From positions 1,140,939 to 1,204,938 of the forward strand of contig CM021319.1 of assembly GCA_010645155.1 (NCBI GenBank): 64,000 bases of DNA. Reading direction: 5' to 3'. Shown one piece after another: positions 38,201 to 47,200 of the stretch; the stretch's first letter is position 1; each line of letters opens with the position of its first letter. Made by a program: the position numbers and the translations under genes. The notes beneath the pieces are model-generated. The model had not been told where the DNA came from. It ran no database searches and was given only the letters and a program-made list of their open reading frames with translations. The DNA comes from Tigriopus japonicus (lineage: Eukaryota; Arthropoda; Copepoda; Harpacticoida; Harpacticidae).

Positions 38201-41200
38201 GGCAAGTTTATCTCACAGTATATTTCTTTCCCGGCGACAAAAATTCAATTAAATTTCGTCATAGAGGCTCGCACATGAATGATGAAATTTTATGATACAC
38301 GCTCAAACATTAATTCACCTTGTTTACCAAATTGATAGATTTGGTAAAACACTTTTTGGAATATTTGTTACAAATTTTGGTAAAGTCCCAATGACGTATA
38401 TTTTAAAAGAAAACATGAAGATGACTTTTATGGGATTCGGTTTCTCAATTTGTCTAATTGTTTTTTTCAAATATTGCTCCAATCTAGTAACTCTATAATT
38501 ACTCCAATCAGACTTTGATAAAATTATAACTCAAAATTTAATTTGTAGTTATATTATAATTTTGAAAGCTAAGCAAGATAGTGCTTTATTTTAAATCAAA
38601 TTTGAGCAAATAAACTTGACTTGAAAAATCAATTTTTTTTGTTGCAAATGCTCTGTGTGGCAATTGGATTTGAAGAGAATGTAAATAGTTTTCCTAAGTA
38701 TTTAATTTTTGAAAGCATTTGGTATTAACGATATTTCAACATTTAAAACCCTACAAATCTAACCGACAGTGTTAAAACATTGAATGAGTATTACAAAATT
38801 AAATTGCGTTCTAGTGCTAACTTTAGGTATGTCTTTAAGACGAAACAAATATGCGCATTTTGGCCACCCTGCGAGGGAAATTTAAATACGAATCAAAAAG
38901 ATCAATTTCATGAACTTCCATCTCCCTTTTTCGATGCAATTTGCTTTTGGAGGGATGCTAAGACCAGGTCACGGCGTTGCGGTCACATGAACACAAAATG
39001 CAATATTGATATCCAAACATGCCGATCGAGCACAGTGTTGAGACCAAAGCCAAGGCCCTGGGCATGTTTGAAGCCGGCCAGNNNNNNNNNNNNNNNNNNN
39101 NNNNNNNNNNNNNNNNNNNNNNNNNNNNNNNNNNNNNNNNNNNNNNNNNNNNNNNNNNNNNNNNNNNNNNNNNNNNNNNNNNNNNNNNNNNNNNNNNNNN
39201 NNNNNNNNNNNNNNNNNNNNNNNNNNNNNNNNNNNNNNNNNNNNNNNNNNNNNNNNNNNNNNNNNNNNNNNNNNNNNNNNNNNNNNNNNNNNNNNNNNNN
39301 NNNNNNNNNNNNNNNNNNNNNNNNNNNNNNNNNNNNNNNNNNNNNNNNNNNNNNNNNNNNNNNNNNNNNNNNNNNNNNNNNNNNNNNNNNNNNNNNNNNN
39401 NNNNNNNNNNNNNNNNNNNNNNNNNNNNNNNNNNNNNNNNNNNNNNNNNNNNNNNNNNNNNNNNNNNNNNNNNNNNNNNNNNNNNNNNNNNNNNNNNNNN
39501 NNNNNNNNNNNNNNNNNNNNNNNNNNNNNNNNNNNNNNNNNNNNNNNNNNNNNNNNNNNNNNNNNNNNNNNNNNNNNNNNNNNNNNNNNNNNNNNNNNNT
39601 GACGAGATCTTGGAGAAGACTCTACTGCCCAGCCTCACCCGTACCCAAGATATGGGGCTAGTATTGACGAGGAAGATTTTGCCAGACATGTCCAAGGCAA
39701 TTTTCCAACAAGACGGAGCCCCAGCACACACCGCCAAAAAGACGCAAGAATGGCTCACGGAGAATGGCAGCTTCTTCTGGACGAAGGACCAATGGTCAGG
39801 GAACTCCCCTGACTTGAATCCCGTCGAAAACCTTTAGGGCATCATCCAGGAGAAGCTAGACTTCATGCCACCAGCAACAGAGACCAGGTCGTTGAGAGAG
39901 TCAAGACAGCATGGGCCTGCATTAATGCGGAGATACTCGACAACCTGATATGCCTCAACAGCCTGACCGAGTCAGGATGTGCTTGGAAAGGATGGGCCAA
40001 CACATTGGCAAATGAATTTTTGAATTCGTTGAAAATTCTAATGAATAAATGGTAAATTTAGGAAAGGCCCTTAATATCTTTCCACCCTGTATGGACTCTC
40101 TGGTTCGATTGATAAGTTGAATATTGGTGGACGACAAATTTCTGATCACTCTTGGCACAGCTCCTTTTAAACATAATGAAATATCTCGAATGGGAGGAAA
40201 AATACTAAATTTTGCCCTTACCATCACATTCCATTAATAGCGTGCGAGGTGTATGGTCTTGGGCGTGTTTGAGTCATTTGGGCTCACGGTGTTCCGAATG
40301 GCGTTTTAGGTTTGAATCAAAATACCCAAAGACACCATGGCACTTTTTGGACCCACAATTCAATGGGGAACAACTTTACTTTTATTGTATTATATAAGAT
40401 TAGGTCCAGGGAAAAAGTTATATACCTAAAAACCTATTAAATATAACATTTTTTAACAAACTATTTAATCCATATTTAGAGACCATTTAGTTACCTATTG
40501 AATTCAAATTGAATAAAAATTCATTCAGCAACAGCTGAGGTATTTGACTTTGAATGGTCCATTTTTGACCCCAAAAAGCCGAAAAACGCTATAGTTATAT
40601 GAAAAAACAAATTCCCAAAGATTTCACATAGCTTTTCAATATTACAAAAAAAAATGTTTTTTTTTTTGACTTTTGGAACTTATGTCAAAATAGCTCAAAA
40701 TAAGAAAAAATATCACTTAAAAGGTATTTAAAATACATTTTCCAATAAAAAACTTTTGCAGTATCAAAGACACTCAAAGTAGGTTAATAATTTAAAGTTT
40801 TGAAGAAATCGGTTAATGTTTCAAGTTTCGATTTTAGTCCATTTTGAACATGGTCCTTCTAGAAATCGTAATTTTGGATATGACTCTGTTAGACATTTTT
40901 ATTTGTAATTTTGGCACAACACACATCATAGCGTACCCTAAATTGTTATGAAAATAACTTTCCAAAAATCTTATTTAAGTGCATTTTAAGTGATATTTTT
41001 TCATATTTTGAGCTATTTTGACAAAAGTACCAAAACTGAAAAAAATCATTTATTTTTGCAATATTGAAAAACTATGTGAAATCTTTGGGAATTTGTTTTT
41101 TCATATAACTGTAGCGTTTTTCGGCTTTTTGGGGTCAAAAATGGACCATTCAAAGTCAAATAACTCAGCTGTTGCTGAATGAATTTTTATTCAATTTGAA

Positions 41201-44200
41201 TTCAATAGGTAACTAAATGGTCTCTAAATATGGATTAAATAGTTTGTTAAAAAATGTTATATTTAATAGGTTTTTAGGTATATAACTTTTTCCCTGGACC
41301 TAATCTTATATAATACAATAAAAGTAAAGTTGTTCCCCATTGAATTGTGGGTCCAAAAAGTGCCATGGTGTCTTTGGGTATTTTGATTCAAACCTAAAAA
41401 GCCATTCGGAACACCGTGGGCTTTCAGAGCACCGTTTTGTCCCAAAAAAACTAGCTTGTACAGGGTAGAAAGAAATTAAGGGCCTTTCCTAAATTTAAAA
41501 TCATTATGTTCTCCTTATGATTAAGAGACCAAGTGTGCACATGGAATTCAAAAACTACAAGGCTAAAAATTTTAGGGGCCCTTAATTTCTTTCCACCCTG
41601 TAGTTGTTTGCCTTTAATGTTCAGACCAGACAGGCACTAAGTAAACTCGTTGGACCTCTTCTTAAAAGATCTTACATCAAGAGGATTAAGCCATTTAGTT
41701 TGTGCCTTCTCTGGTCTAAACTTTAAAAACGCATTATTGCTGACTCCATTGTTCGATTGAGCTGAAAATTAAACATGAACTCAAGGAGGTCCAAACCCCT
41801 GTGTATTGAAAGACGAACGCAATCTTTCGATTCAAATCAGAGCTCTTAATATTCTTGATGACCGTCCTTCTTTGTCCTTCTTTGCCGAATTTGCGAAGTT
41901 TTGCCCAAGATTTTGGCGAATGTTTGAAAATTGGAAAAGCAACTGCTTTCGGAGTTTCTCATATGTCATCCATCAACTTATGGTCAATAAGCCATATCAG
42001 CTTCAGCCTTTTCAGTGTTAAAACATCTGGCTCTATTGAGAGATGTCCTTGCAAAAAATAATGTGGCACTATAGTTGTTTCGAAGGCCTCCAAAACGCAT
42101 TCGTTCTCAAGAACAGACGTAAGAACAAGCGTAACCGATTAGTAAGCTTTATCAAGATGCAATTGCTTTTAGCGTCCTCACTCACTTGAATTAGCAGGAT
42201 GTGATTCTACGTTGTTCTTATATAACTTTAAAATCTGAATCGGCCCTCTCTCGTATTTTTGGCTGTGGTAAAATCAAATCGTTCTTTTGGCAAGAATAAC
42301 ATACGGTTTCGTGAAATCAAACGCCAAAGATTACTCCCTCTTGACATAGCTCGTTTTCATTTCAGTCTGTTTTGTTGCCAATTCTCATCATTTTGATACA
42401 TGTGCCATGTGAATGATGCCATCATGACATTATTTCAATAATTCTGTCTGTAAAAAAGTACTGCAGCAAAACTGGTGTTTTCAATATGCTTTTCGCTCTT
42501 CGGGATTCAAAAAAGTTCAACAAATAAAGTGCACACAATGTGAGAATGAAGTCTGCTCTAATTGCCAATTCTACAAGAACTTCATTGAAATTTGGAATTG
42601 CTTGTCTAGACAAGAATATTTGAAGCGGAATATCCATGTAGTACAATGATGAATGTATGAATGATCATTCGGGATCAATGTCACACGGTTGTCTGCTTGT
42701 TAGTACATTACATGTGGGTAAACTCCTTTTTCACTGGATTTTGAAAATTATTACTTATTGTTTGTAAAAATTGTGGTTTGCAGATTGTCGTAGCACTGTA
42801 GTTGCTCAACATGAGACCGACCTGTGCTTTGGTTCCTGGTTTCGAATCTATTTTTAACAAGCCATAGAAGATAAGCCAGGTCGACTCTTTGAATTTGAAT
42901 GGTATCGAGTAATCTCGCCTTCCTGACAAGAAATGCTCGTCTAACAGCGTCTCCTGATTCATATCTTAACTGCCACGCAAAATGCTCGTGCATGTTGTGT
43001 TGGATTGTATGTTGTCCAAGTCTGTCCTTCCTGCGTAACCCAAGTTTGTGTCTTCTCAGGCCTACAGGTTGACTCATCAACGCAATCTAGCTGCCAAGCC
43101 TCAAGAGATCAATCCTGAGGTACAGGTTAATCTGTAATAAAGACAATTAAAAACTAAAGGAAATTTTAGCCACTTCAAACGTTAACATGAAATGTTCATC
43201 AAGGCTTTTAAATGAGTGCGAGTTTTTTTTAGTGATGACGTTTTTCATAGCATGATAGGAATGATTGGCTTCATGACGAAGGGCACATTTTTACTTTCTG
43301 CCATGGGTTTCGCCTGGAACATTTGATTTGCACGCCTGAGGTGGTGATTTGCCTCTTGTAAAAACCTTACTTCGGTACTTACGGTTCATAGGTCTTTGTT
43401 CGGCATTTCCAACATACAGATGAAATCAAGGGAGAGTTTTTTTGGTCTTGTTTTGAGCATTTGGGCCAACACTAGTTCTTGCAGATTACTAACTCTAAGG
43501 TTAAATAACAGACAGGAGAGTAAGGTCAGAGAGGAGACCTATCGTGGTTTTGCCCAATTTCATATAATGAGAGAGGTCCCAGGTTCAATTCTCCTCCCCG
43601 ACCTCTCTCAAGGAAAGACGTTAATCTACACCCACACGGAGAAACATTCTGATACCGGACTTGAAATTACTTATCAGAAAAATTTGACAAACTTTGATCA
43701 GACAATGTGATCGCTGGCTGGGCGAGGCTCAACCCTAGCACCCACAATCCCCCCCAAAAAAATCTCGGACGGTTTTGCGACCCTCTTAGCCGACCATGTG
43801 ACCTAGTGATTTAGAAGTAATGAGCGTGCTTTTGCTTTAATGCGAATTTATAAAATAAGTAGCTCTGATCTTCATCGATCACAAAATAGGAGGTGGGAAA
43901 CCGAGAGGTATTGGCCACCTCTCGAATGAATGATAACTATTTTTGATGGTCCAAGGTTGGGAAAAGAATTTTTACGATGTTTTTCATCAATCGGCTCAAT
44001 CTGACTCGGTGGTATTTGATATCTCGCTTACTGAAAAGGTGTCCTTTCTGGCCCTGCGCACTATGAACGTATCTGAAGAATTGATCTTGCTGACAGGATG
44101 CCGTCGAGAAATGAGGCAGCATGTACAGTAGTATACGAAGCTCTTGGAATTTGCCGTCTCAGGACGGGTTGTCTCATTGTGAAGTCTCAGTTGCGCCATC

Positions 44201-47200
44201 CGTGGCACTTTTCCTCAATCAATTGAAGTATCGAAGAGAGTGAAAGCCAAACATTCCTCACATTGTATTGAACCAGCTCAGACCTCCACCTAAAGATCGG
44301 AGTTCAAGTTAAGCAAAGATAACAAATGTGGACGGCCAATCGATTTGGACGCGTTTCTCATCGATAGGTTCTGATGACGAGGTAGATTTTCTCCCTTTTC
44401 AATTCAAGACGCATTCCACACTGTAGAAAGGACTATAATTTATTTTGAAAGAATTAGTTATACTTTGAAGCATTGATCTGTTGTCTAGAACTAAAAAAAT
44501 GCCTTCGACATCCTGTTGCTTCGATTAGCATCCCTCCGGAAGCAAGCTTAAGGGAATGCCAGTGATTGAAAACTCTGACCGGGCATTGTCCAATTCCAGC
44601 TCGAGTAAAGTCCATTCATTCACGCCTATGGAATATTGCTCTGCACTTTTGAGCGCAGTCACGCCATTGTGTCCGCCTACTGCTGTTGCTGTGTCATTCA
44701 TCACGGTCAAGCCAAATGCGTAACGTTCATTGACCATCTCAGCCATCGGTTGCCACTGGTGGTTGGTCAAATTCAAGAAGTCCACAGCTCGAATATTGTT
44801 GCCCGACAAGTCTCTTCCTCCTGCGACCAAGAGCCCGTTTTCAATGAACGCACATGAATGGTCCGCCCGCGTGAGATTTGGGGCTTTGAGCTCCGACCAT
44901 TGGCTAGTGGTGATATTGAACAACTCCATGGATGCCTCGAGACCCGAGTCGGGACTGGATCGGCCGCCTAAGACGTAGATTCCATCTTCGTGTGTTGCAG
45001 TACAATGATCAGCACGTGGGTGGACCATAGGCACTTCCAGTTGACGCCAAGTGCCATCCTCGTAGTTGAAGATTTCGACCGAATTCAGGGCGTGTGTTCC
45101 ATTGTGCCCACCCAGAATGTAGAGTTCCCCGTAAGCTTCCACAGCTTTGGCCCCCTGGCGGCTGAACTTCATCGGTGATACGTCATTTTCCCACACACGA
45201 TTGACGATGTCATACCTGAGGCACGAGTTTTTAATCTCGAAATTGTCACGCCCACCACATACATATAAGGAAGAACCCACTGTGGCTGAGGCGTGGCCCC
45301 ATCGCACCCATTCAGGTGGGGTATCCTCCACCAAGCCCGGTTTGCAATGGCCACTCTGCTCGATGACTTCGACGTCGTTGATACTCGTCTCGAAAAATAT
45401 GCCTCCAATAATGGCAGAGACCTGTTGCTCGTTTTCATCCCGGTAACACGACCGATCGCCTGTGTAGCAAAAGGTACAGGAGGAGTTCCTCGATCCACAT
45501 GACCGGAACAAATTGCAAACTCCTCGGGTTGCCGAATCCCACTCTTGCGCTTCATACCAAGTCCACCTTGAGAGAGAAAAGTAAATAGTATTATGGTAAC
45601 AAAAAGATCATTCGTCGCATGCATATGCATGCTCTCCTACAAACGCTCTTTCCCTTTGAAGCTATCCGAGAATCTCGAAATCGATCTCGCTTTTTCAGAA
45701 CGTCAAAATAGGGAGATATCGTGGAATAACCAAGAAACATAAAGCTTGGTTGAGATATTTTTTGACGGAAAAATTGGCCATTTGTGCGGCTTGCTGGCTG
45801 GCTGGCTAGCTGGTTGGTTGGTTGGTTGGCTGGCAAGCTGACTCTTGGCATTTGTTTGCTCGAGCTAGTCTGGGATTACCTACCATTCACATATGGCGTG
45901 ATCATGGCACCTTTGCTGACACCCCAATTGATTGAAGACCTGACTTGGCGACTCCAAAAATTCACCATCCTCTTTTTGGCACGCATTATTATCCACAAGA
46001 CAGAACCCACCGCCTTGGAAAGATGGCTGATAATCAGTTCCAGTCGGTGCACAATTACCATAGCTAAGCAGCTCGGAGGTGAGGATTGCAAAGACCAGCA
46101 CAAATCCAAGACGAACACTTGCTCGAACACGGCAGGCGCGAGCCAAAAGGTGATGGTAAAAATAATAATGCATCTTCGGAGGTGCCATTTCAGCTGGTCT
46201 CGCTAGACTCATCAAGTGACTGAGCAAGCGACCGAGACGTCTCGCGCTATTATCAACTTAAGGCCGTATCTTTGTTTTTTGAGCTATTCCGGTGACAAAA
46301 AAACAACGTGATAAAAATTGCAATAGGCATCGAATTGGGATTTCATGAAACCACAATCTATCTATCTACTCGAGCGATACAGGATGTTTACCCATTGTCA
46401 AAGAGGCGCCAGAAGTTTTCATGAAGTACTACTACTACTACTACTACTAATTACCACATACTGCAACTCCGCAAACCGCACGCTCGTAAAGCTAGAAATA
46501 GATAAAGCTGAATGGCGATAAGTGATTAAAAGACGGACAGACAGTACTCCTTTCTATTTCGCTTCTGACGAAAGATCGGTTCAAATGGTAAAATATGAAT
46601 CATGCGTGTAGACATCTTGTTTTCAAGTCCATTCATTCCGCTTTCCCCCGAGTGGTTTTCAAATCGATTCCTTGATTACTTACCGTGCGTACTGCACGAG
46701 GTGTACATTTCGTTGACCACCACTTCCACATTCTCAGCATGAACAAAAAAGGTTACTGAAAGTGGCGTTTCGTCAATTCCACTCTGGCGTCGCATCAGAT
46801 TTGCTTTGAGGTCTAGGATTACATGTAAATCGAGTGCTGATACTCCCCTTGAAGTCTCCATTTTTTCCGATTTTCGAATAACATAATCACTCGGGCTGTC
46901 AAAACATGGGAGATGTTTGATTTGCACAATTGGGCTCAAAACAGATTTTCCTTTTTGTGCATTGATTTATGAGGAGGTGGCAGCCAAGGCAAAGATTACA
47001 TTCCCAATATCATGTAGAGACTTGATAACGGATTAAGAAGCCCTATCCAATCTTGATTGACGTATTGACAATTAAGTCAAAATCACAATTGCTGCAAATT
47101 CGTACTCTCGAAGTTGCTCTTAATTTCGTTTTCACACACCCCATGAATAACTTTATATTGCTGCATTCGTTATGGGGGGTGTAGAGTTATCAAAAAGCAC

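Noticed and set aside
38958..39758. 266-codon minus-strand ORF across the second gap
   Set aside because: Mostly N; the flanks are antisense of the Tc1-like transposase.
42751..43080. 109-codon minus-strand ORF rich in Arg/Leu
   Set aside because: No recognisable domain and no consensus splice sites at its limits.
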